Assembly: GCA_001695595.3 (NCBI GenBank)
Contig: MBPM02000066.1
Coordinates: 248,001 to 312,000 of the forward strand
Reading direction: 5' to 3'
DNA: 64,000 bases
From: Plasmopara viticola
Taxonomy: Eukaryota > Oomycota > Peronosporomycetes > Peronosporales > Peronosporaceae
Shown: positions 45,110 through 55,590 of the stretch, piece by piece
Position numbering within the stretch: the stretch's first letter is position 1
Layout of the letters: each line of letters starts with the position of its first letter
The notes under the pieces: generated by a model
Database searches by the model: none
Seen by the model: the letters and a program-made list of their open reading frames with translations, nothing else
What the model was told of the DNA's origin: nothing
Made by a program: the position numbers and the translations under genes

Positions 45110-46195
45110 ATGACATCACACAGTAGCAGCACCGATAAACAACACAGCAAATACGGGTACGCACTCAACTTTGACTGGAAACATCCGTGGCCACGCGCTC
45201 CAACGCCTAAGAATGAAGACGAGCGTCTCGAAGAATTGGCTCGGTACCGCATCCTCGAGTCCGAGCCCGATGAAAAGTTTGACAAGCTCTGCCGCATTGC
45301 GTGCAAGGAGATGAAGTGTCCCATTGCGGCTGTGAGCTTTATCGACAAGCAAAAGCAATGGTTTAAAGCGAATAGCGGGCTTACACAGCGTCAGATCCCG
45401 CGAGACGTGGCACTTTGTGCCCATACGATCATGCATGCAAAGCGCGCCCTCGTGGTCGAGGATACGTCTCTAGACGAGCGATTTCAACACAACCCACTCG
45501 TCACGCGCGCCTCGGCCGTGCGCTTCTACGCAGGTGTGCCAATCACTACTCCAAACGGCTTTTGCATTGGCTCTGTCTTTGTCTTTGACGTCAAGAGCCA
45601 CCACCACGTGGACGCGAAGATTCTGCACAAAATTGCTGCAAAAGTGCTCAAATACATGGACGAACGACTCAAAAACATGGCAGCTGCGAATGGTGGTGCG
45701 CTACCCGAGCCCGTTTCCTTGTCGGGCTCGAGGTCGACGCCGCCTAAGCAAATGAGTATGTCCCCTCCCCCTTCACAGGAGCAATCCGCGGGAGAGACAG
45801 TACTGAGGGAACAACAACCACCGACCCCAGTGAAGCCCGAGCCCGTGGCCGAGCCCACGCCGGCCCCTGAAGCTAGGAGCGTTGAAAGTGGCGCTATTGT
45901 TCAGGCACAGCCAGTCTCAGGTACTAGTACAGCCATCGAAGCGCAAGGACAGGGAGGACTGGGCAATATGGGTTCTATGCTAATGAATTTACTGGCTCGA
46001 ACTACCGAGACGCAGCAGCAGCTCGCAGCCCAGCAAGGCGTCATGTTCGAGACACTCGGCGATCACTCGAACCAATTGGACTCGCTAGGCCAGTCTATGT
46101 GTAATCTGGAAAAACGCTTTGAGCAAGTGCGGCTGATGAAGGAGCAGCAACAACGAAATGCGGCCAACTCAAGTCGCAGGCCCAAGCGCGCGTAG
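45110..46195 (+). CDS. Stand-alone GAF-domain protein
   Basis: 361 residues. Residues of about 38-185 form a GAF domain of the type found at the N-terminus of bacterial sensor proteins: DERLEELARYRILESEPDE, then AAVSFIDKQKQWFKANSGL, IPRDVALCAHTI, LVVEDTSLDERF, VRFYAGVPITTPNGFCIGSV. GAF domains bind small ligands or mediate dimerisation; no kinase, cyclase or FYVE domain follows. The tail is low-complexity (Pro/Gln/Glu-rich, residues 205-280), then a probable coiled coil (TTETQQQLAAQQ to EKRFEQVRLMKEQQQ), ending in a basic SRRPKRA. Base composition is more even than in the surrounding DNA, as in conserved genes. The frame is open and starts at the first ATG after an in-frame region without homology. 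The ligand is unknown. Confidence 0.85.
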   Translation: MTSHSSSTDKQHSKYGYALNFDWKHPWPRAPTPKNEDERLEELARYRILESEPDEKFDKLCRIACKEMKCPIAAVSFIDKQKQWFKANSGLTQRQIPRDVALCAHTIMHAKRALVVEDTSLDERFQHNPLVTRASAVRFYAGVPITTPNGFCIGSVFVFDVKSHHHVDAKILHKIAAKVLKYMDERLKNMAAANGGALPEPVSLSGSRSTPPKQMSMSPPPSQEQSAGETVLREQQPPTPVKPEPVAEPTPAPEARSVESGAIVQAQPVSGTSTAIEAQGQGGLGNMGSMLMNLLARTTETQQQLAAQQGVMFETLGDHSNQLDSLGQSMCNLEKRFEQVRLMKEQQQRNAANSSRRPKRA

Positions 46196-46362
46196 TTAGG
46201 CTTTGACTCTAGAGAAAAGACCTGCGAAGAGTGCTTCTTGATTTGGGCTAGGGAGTGGGAGATGCAATCTGTGTATGGACCGTAATAGTACAGTCAGTAT
46301 CTATACTGAGTCAAGAAAGCTCGTGAATTAATCTGTTACAATACAATAGAAAGTTACGGTAT

Positions 46363-47165
46363 ATGGAAAGGTATTTAAAGTGTTTTTACGGGATGACGAC
46401 GCCGATCCAGTTGCTGGATGCTATTATCTGCTCTGACGAAGTCACCGAGGAGGTTTCGTTTACGCTTTTGTGCATGGTAGCAGCGGTGGATAAGGTGGGG
46501 GTAGAGACAACGTTTACTTTGTTGGAAACTTATGCGAGAGAGAGCGACGTTCGTCCAATTGCTCGCGTGCTGCATGCAGTAGATGAGTTTAATTTGTGGA
46601 AGAGCGCTACGCGAAACAAGGTCAAGCTAAAATATTGGCAGGTACTGGAAAAGAACGCATCTCTAGATATGCAAGAAGATCTTGAGCGGCTATTGCACTC
46701 GACGTCAAGGGTAGAGACTCAAAGCAGACTAAAGATGCAGCTTGAAACTTTGAAACTTGAGCACAATTACGCACTTATTAGTATTTTGCCTCCTAGGCAT
46801 TTGCAGATTATAACACTTGACGAAGATCCCCTCGAGTTCCGTCGCAACACAAATGGTGTCGCTCAAGTTTGGGGTGCGTTTTCTTTTATCTGATGTATTT
46901 ACTATCAGCTAAGCAAGTGTTGTGTCGTTGTTTTTGATTTCTAGGACGTAATGTGCTAGGAAAACACTATGCTCCAAAGATCGATCCACTGCGCTATCTC
47001 AATACTCAATCAGTGCCCGACATTTATAAGCGAATGAAACAAGTCGTGAGAGAGGATCTTTGTGCGAGAAACAGTCGACGCGTTGCAGCATTAAATGCGA
47101 AAGAGAGAGAGCGCAAGAAATTCATCGAAAGCTTAGGCATTTTGTCGTTGAAGCAGCAAGCTTAA
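46363..47165 (+). CDS. Unrecognised conserved-looking protein, two exons
   Basis: Exon 1 is 46363-46873 and exon 2 is 46945-47165, joining in frame to 243 residues. The only ATG before the open frame is at 46363; an in-frame TGA lies about 40 nt upstream. The protein is mostly alpha-helical and charged, with an aliphatic N-terminal half (TFTLLETYARESDV, VLHAVDEFNLWKS). A well-structured patch spans the splice site (LEFRRNTNGVAQVWG | RNVLGKHYAPKIDPLRYL). A basic C-terminal helix follows (ARNSRRVAALNAKERERKKF). I do not recognise the family. It follows the GAF gene on the same strand by 167 bp, too close for a large promoter, so the two may share regulatory DNA. Confidence 0.75.
46874..46944 (+). 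other. Spliceosomal intron, 71 nt
   Basis: Begins GTGCGTTTTC and ends TTGATTTCTAG, with a pyrimidine-rich run before the AG. Removing it keeps the frame (phase 1) and replaces an early stop after VWGAFSFI with a continuous C-terminal 73 residues. The length is typical of oomycete introns. Confidence 0.8.
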
Positions 47166-48599
47166 CAAACTGGTGTTGCATAGGCTACGAAATAGCTTGC
47201 ATCAAACGGTCACACACCAGCAAATCCATGTTAGGCTACAAGCTTTGCTATCAAAAGGACAGAGTATTCTTAAAGGGGCGCCAATTACATTACGAATAGC
47301 GGCGATTATTTTCCTAAGAATTAGTATAAATAGCCGAGTTCAAAGAAGCCATTTGACAACCCAAATTGCCAAATTTGGTAGCGTGCTAAAAAATAGTGCA
47401 TAACAACATATAATCTAAGAAGATGTGGATAGATACTTTGTTTATTCAATGCGCTTTCAAATTAAGTCTAATCCATATTTTGCTTTCCTAAAACCAGAAA
47501 AGAAGCACTTCGTCATGTACCGGAAGATCGCGTAGCTGACTCTTTTGTGCAATGTGCTGTGAAACCTGTCGCATCTGGAAGTACCTCGTAAGTCAATCCA
47601 ACGCCCCCTTAGAACAATTTCAAATCTGAGCCCTTACATAGATTTCAAGATGATTCGTACAACCTTTTTGCCTTTGAAGGACACGCGCTTTGCGCTGCTC
47701 GAAAGAAAGACCTTCATGTAGGTGATGGATGACCTTGAAGCCGTGCATGTTGCTAAAAAGCCTATTCGTGTCGTGGCCTTCGAGCTCTACAAGATAAGGT
47801 TCAAGCTGCATATGCCCCAGTTGCGACCAAGCCTTATGATCTCCATCTGTGAAGGATATGAAAATCAATGATTCATTATTGGGCTAAATGGGTAGAGATA
47901 GCATTTATGGAACCATGATCACAGGTGACCAAGTATACTTTACGCTTGCAAGAAAGCCGGGCTAACGGCTAGACACTCACTCATAAAATAACTCTGCGTA
48001 GGCTTTTGTTTTGTGGGAGCACATAGGTTGAGAGCAACGACCTTTCTGGTGAGCTTCAGGCTCCGCCAGCGCCCATGCTTTCTTACTTGCAAACATAAAA
48101 GTGCAGACTAAGACACTCATGAAGTCACTTCTGTAGTTCAGTCAGTGTATCAACGGAATGCCTATGGTTGTGTCTACTCTGTATACAACTCATTAAATAC
48201 ATGCAGCTACGATAGAAAGATCTTCCTAAATTGGAGTATACCCTCAGAAAATCCTTTAACCGCCTGGACCGAGAATAGAAAGTTTCCTGACCTACATTAC
48301 CCCTACAAGGGACATTCGTGGAGCATAAAGTTGTCGAGCAAAAAAACACAATCGCTGTTGTGACTACAGCAAGCAAGGGCTCGTGATCCGCACTTTTCCG
48401 AAAAGGGCTGTGAAGGTTATCTAATTGCACCAGCATAAACAAAACGTTTTTGCCAATAGGGGTTGGATGCATTACTGAAGAAGGCTTAACTCAGCATGGT
48501 ACCTTTGTGGTTGCTCCTCAACAGAGAAGCTCTGAGAGCTCAACAGCTTTTAAAGGAGAAATCAGCAGCAGGGTACTGCCGGTTGCACACACACATGTA
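47166..48599. other. Intergenic, no supported gene
   Basis: ORFs at 47620-47868 minus (82 codons) and 48125-48472 minus (115 codons) have no recognisable motif. Nothing else was seen except the inverted match to about 42812-42836 near 48060. Confidence 0.4.
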
Positions 48600-49180
48600 T
48601 TAAATTACTCAAGACATATGATATGTTCTGGTAGACTCTGGTGCATCTAAACGTTCGGTGCGCCAGGTTACCATCCGAAACGTCTTGACTGATTCTCCAA
48701 CGAAAAAATTCAGTCGGTCGAAACAGCCCTAGACATCATTATGATTGAGATTGACATACTGTGAAGTTTAAGGGCTTCGAGGTGTGTAGTCATTTCTTGT
48801 CCTTCACACACAAGTATGATTTATTCCTAAGAATGCCGTGGCTATAAAGACCTCATCGTGGCGAGGCCAACGCTTCAGCCGCCCGTAGGGCTTACGTGAG
48901 TCATTTTTCCACCCCTGTCGCGCGTACGCCTACTTTATAGTGATGCTTAAGAAGTCACACACCAGAAAGAATATCGGAGGCATAATATCTCCGCGAAGGT
49001 AGACGTAACCCTAGAAGTGACGATGACTTCGAAAACGTTCTTCCAGGTAATAAAATACGCGGGCGCCAAAGATGCTAAGGATAGCGTTTTATATTTGCAA
49101 AACACCACCTCCTGCGGGAAACAAGGTCAGCACCAGCCGCCAAAGACGCTGAAGATAGCGCTCTATATGTGGGAAACATG
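48600..49180 (+). pseudogene. Decayed Ty3/Gypsy pol (protease) relic
   Basis: VDSGAS, the retroviral-type aspartic protease signature, reads at about 48632-48650. It is followed at the expected distance by FKGFE and then by YDLFLRMPWL (about 48810-48843), the usual end of the protease domain. GAKDAKDSVLY and a second, similar AKDAEDSALYV patch occur at 49050-49170. Stops and frameshifts are present throughout. No LTR was found. This family differs from the 52848-58849 element, whose protease reads LDTGAS. Confidence 0.55.
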
Positions 49181-49904
49181 GGACCACAAGACCGCAAGAC
49201 GGGTAAGAGACATTCGTTAACTAGGGAAAAGCAAACTACCATTAAGATTGTCAAAAATAGATTCGAAAAAAGAATACAAGGACACCATAAGAAATCGATA
49301 TTTGGTCACCCCGAATGGTTGAGCTTTTCTTAAAAAAATACTGACATTTAAGTTAGTTCTCGTGTTTCGGCAAGTGTGTTCAGATAAAGAAATTGCCAAC
49401 TTATCAGAGATACTGCATTAAACAAATACAAAGGTACTGAGTGCAATATTGAGCTAAAACCCAGAAGTGACTCAGACCTATTGTTTTATTTGACAGACCC
49501 GCTCTTGTATAAACATCCTCCATTTTGGACGATGATGTATCGGACATACTCATATGTGGTACTCAGACATCCACTATACTGATAACAGAAGTAACGTACA
49601 AATTTAAATTTCTACCAGGCACGATGTATTGCATCACCAGGCAAATGATATTTCTATGAAAGCAATATGAGATCATGGATGTTTTTTTGCAATAAAAGCA
49701 AAGATTGTCAAAGTGCACCACTCGAAATCTCCGCACTCGTCGCTGTCTTTCGACGTTTAAAATGAAACGAGAAGAAGTATTTACTTCACTCTTAAAACAA
49801 GCCGAACACTACGGCAGTACATGCACAAACGTCTATTTAAGGAAAGGAATGATTGCTTACCATCGTGCTTGAGATTTAAGCTACCGGAACCCACGCGCTA
49901 GGAT
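49181..49904. other. Intergenic, nothing supportable
   Basis: AT-rich, short ORFs only, no recognisable feature. Confidence 0.4.
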
Positions 49905-50195
49905 TAAGCTGTCTCTATCGCGGATTGCTGGTAGCAATCCGACCCATATTGAGACCGGGTCCGTACCCCTCATCACACTATGGGACGTTTTCGGTCAGTG
50001 GGGCGTCTCCCACTTTTATCACTCAATCGGGCGCGAGTTGGTAAAGCAGTCACGCATCTGGGTGTGATGGCTAGTCCACTTTAGTAACCTATTGCCGGTT
50101 GCCTTAATTTGGATCCTATGGGTATCGAACCCGGTACCTCCCGGTCCTGGGTCGAACGGCTAACCGCTCGAGCTACAAGGTCGGTCAACAACGTG
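49905..50195 (-). mobile_element. tRNA-related SINE
   Basis: Read on the minus strand, the head (from about 50192) has a polymerase III A-box-like TAGCTCGAGCGGTTAGCC (50158-50175) and a perfect B-box core GGGTTCGATACCC (50120-50132) at tRNA-like spacing. The head lacks a pairing acceptor stem, so it is not a functional tRNA gene. A body of about 200 bp follows. At the distal end is a perfect 9-bp hairpin CGGATTGCT/AGCAATCCG with a 3-nt loop (49921-49941). No clear target-site duplication was seen. tRNA-derived SINEs are known from Phytophthora. Exact ends are approximate. Confidence 0.7.
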
Positions 50196-51639
50196 CTCGA
50201 GGGTACGTTATATGGGGCACTTATTGTTTTGAATGGCTACTTCTAACTTCAAGTGAGGGTACTAAAAATGTAGAGCTCTAGGCGGCAAGTACGCCAAGCG
50301 CCTTGCCATAAAGTAGCAAATGATGCAACAAGAACTTCCAGACGCTTTGGTAATGTTTGTCGGTTTGTTCGGGCAACCACTAAAGGGCATACTATAGTAA
50401 ATGTTCATCCATAGCCGCTCCTACAGAGTTCGGTCGGCTCTTTGGGCGTACTAAAGTTTTTCAAAATATTTACGACCATGAGAGACAGTAAGCTTACGCC
50501 AATATAACTGTTGTGCCTTCAACAGAAAGACATAAAGCTCTGGATGCTTGGTAAGCGGCCACGGGGTTTGCACAGATCTATAAAAGTGAAACTCATTTCA
50601 AGGCCTATTTCAATATTGGCACAAGTACAGTATTGGCTGTGCAACTTTTTCAAAACCTCTATCCGATCTAAAAAAAAGGATATGGAGGTGTGCTGGATTA
50701 GTTGGCATCAGAATGCTTGTGATGGTATTAAACGGCGACTTCAGAGGGCACCTATTCTGAATTGCTGGCTGAGACAAACCCCTTGAGCACCGTCTGTGAT
50801 GTTTTTTAATACGGATTGGAATGTCAATGAGGACGCCAATTATGCATCGGTAAGTAGATGATGACGGTCGAGAGCGAGTTATCACATACAGCTTATGACA
50901 ACGAGCGGAATTAACCTATTCATGACAAGGCGTTACTTGCCATGATCACACACTGGTGAAATTTCGTATGCATTTTGACCTTTACTCATATAAACATCAA
51001 CGGCAATCGATACAGCTTACTTGCTCTAACGAATAGCAAGATAATGGCCATTCTTTCGTGGATTTGAACCTGTTTATAAATCCAGGTCTTGCTGAATTTG
51101 CTTATCGTTACATTTGAGCTAAGGCCAGATTATGCATATTCCCATATGAGCAGCATCGAAAGCTATAGGGGTATACAAACGTAGTGTGCGTCACAATAGG
51201 TCGTAATATTTTTCGATTGCAGGACCCAATCCTGTAATGTTTCAAACACCAATGTGCAGGAAACTAAAAAGCAGCCCATGATCGAGTGACCGACCAATGC
51301 TTAATTATTTTTTGGAATTAATATGATTCTTTTAGTTTGCCAACTTTTTCCTCCATAAAAGAGCTGTAATTCTCAAAAATATCAATGCACAATTATATTC
51401 TAGGAGGGTCATACTCAGCCTTGGTACTAACAACAATTACGGCCCAGATGACAATCTAAATTCGTATGAGCTTCAAGTTTAGAATAAAATGCAAGACCTG
51501 AACGCACGCTTCCTTTAGGCAAATAAATATAGCAGCCCCGCAACATTACGTAGCACTTGTAGTCACATCCTATTAAGCAGACCCAAAAAAGGGTCGATCA
51601 GGATGCTCATTGGCCTTTTAGCATGCTAGACGGGCTAAA
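50196..51639. other. Intergenic, no supported gene
   Basis: Short ORFs (50511-50786 plus and 50610-50885 minus, 91 codons each) are shadows of each other and unrecognised. AT-rich, probably decayed transposon DNA. Confidence 0.4.
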
Positions 51640-52847
51640 TAAGCTGACTGTCCTACGGGATATAACGTTTGGCTACTCAAGTACCCGACGCGATCAGTGC
51701 GCGTCCGAAGGCAACTTGCAATTATACGACGAATTGTCTAAAAAATCTCACGATTCGTCCGCATCCGTGACGCCGGCGCCTGAGTCAGACGCCCTCTTAA
51801 AACCAAGTCACTCACGGTGAGTGTGACATCCTTAAAAGTGAAGTAAAGGTGATGTTCTGCTCTGGGTTTGATTGGTCGAAATGGGAGCTGATGGAGAGAG
51901 AGCAGCGGAGAGTGCCTTTGATAATCTCGAAGCTCAGTCTAAGAGCACGCGAATGGGCATTTGCGTGTGCTACCTCCTTTAAGACAGTTTACATGAGGAA
52001 AGGGCTGATAGGTCAGCTGAACGAAAAAGTCTTTTTTCGCCCGACAATGAGTAGCGTGTGTGGTCGCTCTTTCTTGCGACCCTTCAGTGTAAGTACAATT
52101 TAATAATTTTCTTGCAGGCTGGATAGCCAGCAACTTTCTTGGAGGATGAAGTCGTCACTATCCGAGAAAAACCGCGGACGAGAGCTGTCCAGTCAGACGT
52201 TTTTCGTGTGCACACGCCTTCTTTGAAGAAGCTATGAAAGTTGAAATGAATGCGAAGTGTAACTTTCATGCAGTATGAGTAAGTGGAAGCTTTAAGAGTC
52301 AGGGTTTGGTGAACGGTCCAGTCCTGATGAGAATCAGCAGTCCTTATAATGGGAAGAAAGACACTGAAGTTGCTGGCCTGTCCGTCGATGTTGCATTTAT
52401 GTCAATACCCGCCATTTGTGTTCCCCCCTGCACACAGCGTGCTAAGGCTTAAGAAGTCAAAATCTCAAGATAAAATAGTTTTTTGGAACGCCGAGGAAGG
52501 ATGTCGACAATTAGTTGGCGCAAAACAGTCTGCTGTGGAAGAGATAAGCTCTGTCGATGAACAGGGATGAGCGGAAGGTTGACTGGGCAGAGCTCAAGAA
52601 AAACGTACTCGATAATTTTGTTCACGCTTGTAAGATTGACGTGATGGTGATTGAGGCAAATGGGACTGATCAGAATTTTAATGATGGTGTCGAAGACAAG
52701 CGTCTGGAGCAAAGATTGGCACGTAAGCCACTACACGGTGCTTGCAAGAAGCAGCATTTTCGTGGCTCCCAGCAATGTCAATGATGATGGGGTAGACCTC
52801 TACCCCATCATCATTGACACCATATAGGTACCCGCCCATGCTTTAAC
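51640..52847 (+). pseudogene. Decayed Ty3/Gypsy gag, host of the LTR element insertion
   Basis: Translated islands follow the order of oomycete Gypsy gag: ELSKKSHDSSASVTPAPES (about 51735), then DWSKWELMEREQRRVPLII and LRAREWAFACATSF (51865-51985), then a frameshifted nucleocapsid-like stretch, then FEEAMKVEMNAKCNFHA (52221-52275) and further open pieces to about 52784. Stops and frameshifts are frequent. The chromodomain element is inserted at the right edge (52848). From 52212 on, this sequence is repeated at 59409-60038. Confidence 0.6.
52777..52818. repeat. Perfect 19-bp inverted repeat
   Basis: GTCAATGATGATGGGGTAG (52777-52795), a 4-nt spacer, and its exact complement (52800-52818). The related copy at 59409-60038 has only the left arm followed by different sequence, so the right arm is a derived change. 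Confidence 0.9.
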
Positions 52848-53257
52848 TGTAAGGATGGGATGGCTGTGTCCTACGGCACGCCATCACCATCCCAGTGTCG
52901 CACTGCCAAATGCTTGGCAGGGAACGATGCAAGTACATATGGTGGTACTTGCATCCAATAAAAATAACAAAACAAAACATTTGCCTAGTTTATATTCAAA
53001 AACGAAATTTTCATATTGGGTGTGTCCTACGTGGACTCAGTTGAATTTCTCACATTCAACTTGAAGAAAGAAAAAAAAAATTGGAAGAGGAAGCTTGTTG
53101 CATTTCATTTCATTTTAGCTCTCACTTTTAAATTTCCCTTCAATACACAAGCTTCCTCTTCCAGCCTTCGTCTCTACTCCGTCCTACGTCTGTCCTACCT
53201 TCGTCCTACCTTCGTCCTACCTATCGTCCGACGCCATAACTTGTGCCAAACCTTACA
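52848..53257 (+). repeat. 5' LTR
   Basis: Starts TGTAAGGATGGG and ends CCTTACA (TG...CA), 410 bp. The first 233 bp are repeated at 58615-58849. AATAAAAATAAC near 52959 is a plausible polyadenylation area. A short TCCTACCTTCG triplication lies at about 53185-53225. The end was set by the primer-binding site two bases downstream. Confidence 0.8.
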
Positions 53258-53259
53258 TC

Positions 53260-53271
53260 TGGTAGCACTTG
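53260..53271 (+). other. Primer-binding site
   Basis: TGGTAGCACTTG starts two bases after the LTR. TGGTAGCA is complementary to a tRNA 3' end ...TGCTACCA, as in initiator Met tRNA, though the match beyond eight bases cannot be judged here. Confidence 0.6.
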
Positions 53272-53604
53272 TTGGTCCAAGTTTTCGGGAACTTTAGACC
53301 GAGCCACTGGGGGGGAGGTCTTAGTTTCTACTGGTATATTCACTGGGTGCTATAAGCGGAAGGTGTTTTGCCAGAGGGTTGTCTTGGGTTGCCTAAGTCT
53401 CTTTGAGAATTGTAACTGGTTGTTACGGTTGCCCGGTTGTTGTGACATCACATTGGAAGCTCCATCTTTTGGGTCTGTGAAATTGTGCTTTTTAAGCCTG
53501 TTCCGCCACTAGAACTGCGGAGGATAACTTTCCTTTAGTCGCTAATACCTTAGCTTGATCCGTTTCCGTTGTTGCGATTCATATTCTTGAGTCTTTTTTT
53601 ATGA

Positions 53605-53931
53605 ATGGGAAAACGAAAAACCCGTGAACCTGAAGACGATTTTCAACAAGACTTCGATCGCGTCTCTGTCAACTCCGATCAGCTCCAAAAGTTACGCCGC
53701 GATCTTCGGCTCACTACCGTCAAGCAAAACAAGATCGTCACTCTTATTCGCCACGAAGAGCCTGAAGCCGCCAACTCTGACGCCAGAAACTTACTTCATT
53801 ACTTCGTCGAACTAGCTCGCCGCCGCATTCAACAGCTGGACGAACTCACTTCTGGTTATTTGGATCGTCAATTGCACGCCTACAAGAAATCACTCAAGAA
53901 AAATCCTCATAAAAAACCTCGTTTGCATTAA
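53605..53931 (+). CDS. Small first ORF of the LTR element
   Basis: 108 residues, intact, preceding gag by 23 nt. The N-terminus is acidic and hydrophilic (MGKRKTREPEDDFQQDF), the middle helical (LQKLRRDLRLTTVKQNKIV), and the C-terminus strongly basic (KKSLKKNPHKKPRLH). I know no matching domain. It could be an extra nucleic-acid-binding gag-like protein or a regulatory ORF. It lies wholly inside the element, and fragments of it (53709-53748, 53878-53907) recur in the mosaic downstream, so it belongs to the family. Confidence 0.6.
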   Translation: MGKRKTREPEDDFQQDFDRVSVNSDQLQKLRRDLRLTTVKQNKIVTLIRHEEPEAANSDARNLLHYFVELARRRIQQLDELTSGYLDRQLHAYKKSLKKNPHKKPRLH

Positions 53932-53954
53932 ATAAAATTTCTTTTGTTTTAACT

Positions 53955-54659
53955 ATGAGTTCTATCAACCTCGCTCAACAAATGATGGAAATGATCCAAA
54001 AACAACAAGAACTCATTGAGGTTATTACGGCACGGCAATCAGAAGTCAAGATCGATGGACTCAAGTTTCCTTCGTTTTATAGACGTGTTGGTGAATCTGT
54101 GGACATGTATGTGGACCAAGTTGCTCGTTATTTTGATGCCAAGAACATTAAATGGCAAGATCCAACTCAATCTAGTCGAATCATTGCTATGATGACCGCT
54201 AACTTTCGTGGAAATGCTGCTGCATGGTATATGCTAGCTAAAGACACCGTCAAGGACGTTCAAGATCTTATTCAGAATATTACTATTGAATTTGTTCCTC
54301 CTGATATTCAAGAACGCTTACGTGACCAACTTTACTCTCTGAAACAAAAGCGTTGTCAGAAATTAGAAGAGTATATCTCCAAGTATCGAGTCGCCATTAT
54401 GCAAGTCAAAGACATGAGTGATCTAGATAAAATCACTTATTTCGTTCGTGGTCTCGAAAGTCCGATAAAAGAAGAAGTCCAATATCGTCGTTGCAAAACA
54501 GTCTCTGAAGCTCTCTCTATAGCTCTTGAATATGAGCGCTCGCATAGAAATTTCAATCCTCCAATGGGAATCGTCGTTCATTTCGTCGATTTGATCATAG
54601 GAAAGATCACACCCATCAGTCTAATCAGCGAGATTCCGAGCCAGAACCAATGGAAATAG
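53955..54659 (+). CDS. Gag (Retrotrans_gag family), C-terminus frameshifted
   Basis: 234 residues. FPSFYRRVGESVDMYVDQVARYF, shown only in part here as FYRRVGESVDMYVDQ, opens the capsid-like domain. It continues with GNAAAWYMLAKDT, LYSLKQKRCQKLEEYISKY and YFVRGLESPIKEEV, the standard Retrotrans_gag layout. After about residue 204 (nt 54565-54575) the frame is wrong: the basic linker that should lead to the zinc knuckle continues one frame back. Encodes the particle protein of the retroelement. Confidence 0.8.
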   Translation: MSSINLAQQMMEMIQKQQELIEVITARQSEVKIDGLKFPSFYRRVGESVDMYVDQVARYFDAKNIKWQDPTQSSRIIAMMTANFRGNAAAWYMLAKDTVKDVQDLIQNITIEFVPPDIQERLRDQLYSLKQKRCQKLEEYISKYRVAIMQVKDMSDLDKITYFVRGLESPIKEEVQYRRCKTVSEALSIALEYERSHRNFNPPMGIVVHFVDLIIGKITPISLISEIPSQNQWK

Positions 54660-54916
54660 ATTCTGCTCAAGCTTCCAATCAAAAGAGAAATAAGTCATCA
54701 AAAGTTTGCCGATATTGCAAGAAAAGTGGACATATCATCGACGACTGTTATAAGCGCAAGAACCAAGAAAATCGCCGCAACAATAATTCAAATAACGGAG
54801 ACTCAAACCGTTTTCGTCGTCAAGAAGAGCGTACTGCCATAAATTACTTCGACAATGATAGTGAAGAAGGTCAAGAAATATTCGAAATTAACGACATCGC
54901 TATGGCTAATGTTTAA
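54570..54916 (+). pseudogene. Gag nucleocapsid part with CCHC zinc knuckle
   Basis: In the frame one base back from gag: a basic linker, EPMEIDSAQ, and CRYCKKSGHIIDDC, a perfect CX2CX4HX4C knuckle. A TAA at 54914-54916 separates it from the protease, which continues in the same frame. This suggests gag and pol were originally one ORF. Confidence 0.7.
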
Positions 54917-55590
54917 GAATTTGCTCCCAACGAATTGATCAGAAAAGATGGCCTCTGTGAAGGCACAAAGGTGAAGATTATGCTCGACACTGGAGCATCC
55001 TGCAATGTTATTCGTCCTGGTCTATCAAGCAACATGACAAAGACGACACTCTCTCAAGTAACACGATTCGATGGAAGCAAGACAGAAAAGCGAAACATCA
55101 AGAAAGGAGAAGTGTCTTTCGAATTTGAAGGTTGTAATTTCGACAATGTACCAGTCATGGAATGGCCAATGGGAAATACCCACGACATCATATTAGGAAA
55201 GCCATGGTTTACAAAATATCAACCTATTATTAATTGGCGTACTCATCAAGTCCAAGTCCCTGTGTTCAAAGAAGTCAAAGCCATAGCAGAAGAAATATCT
55301 GAGGTTAACAGGCGCACTTTTCAACAAAACATAAAGCAACAAGCGTATGAAGAAGTCTATAGAGTCAAAGTGTGTAGCGTCCGTGAAGATGAAAAAATTC
55401 CAGAACCAATTCAAGATTTGTTGGAGAAATATTCTGATGTGTTCCCTGAAGCATTACCTGATGGACTTCCACCATCTAGAAGAGTCGAGTTTGAACTCAA
55501 CATGAAAAAGGATGCAACTCCAAGTCATCGTGCTCCTTTCCGCCTTTCCAAAACAGAACAAGATGCACTCGAATTGTTTGTCAAAAAAAA
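54917..55590 (+). pseudogene. Protease and start of reverse transcriptase
   Basis: LDTGASCNVI at about 54980-55010 is the aspartic protease active site. DIILGKPWFTKY follows (about 55187). The RT fingers begin with LEKYSDVFPEALPDGLPPSR and HRAPFRLSKTEQ. The frame ends in garbage after an A8 run (55583-55590), where one base appears to be missing. Frame and order are otherwise normal. Confidence 0.75.

Noticed and set aside
50101..50195. A functional tRNA gene on the minus strand
   Set aside because: A- and B-boxes are good, but the acceptor stem does not pair and the anticodon arm is poor; it is the head of a SINE.
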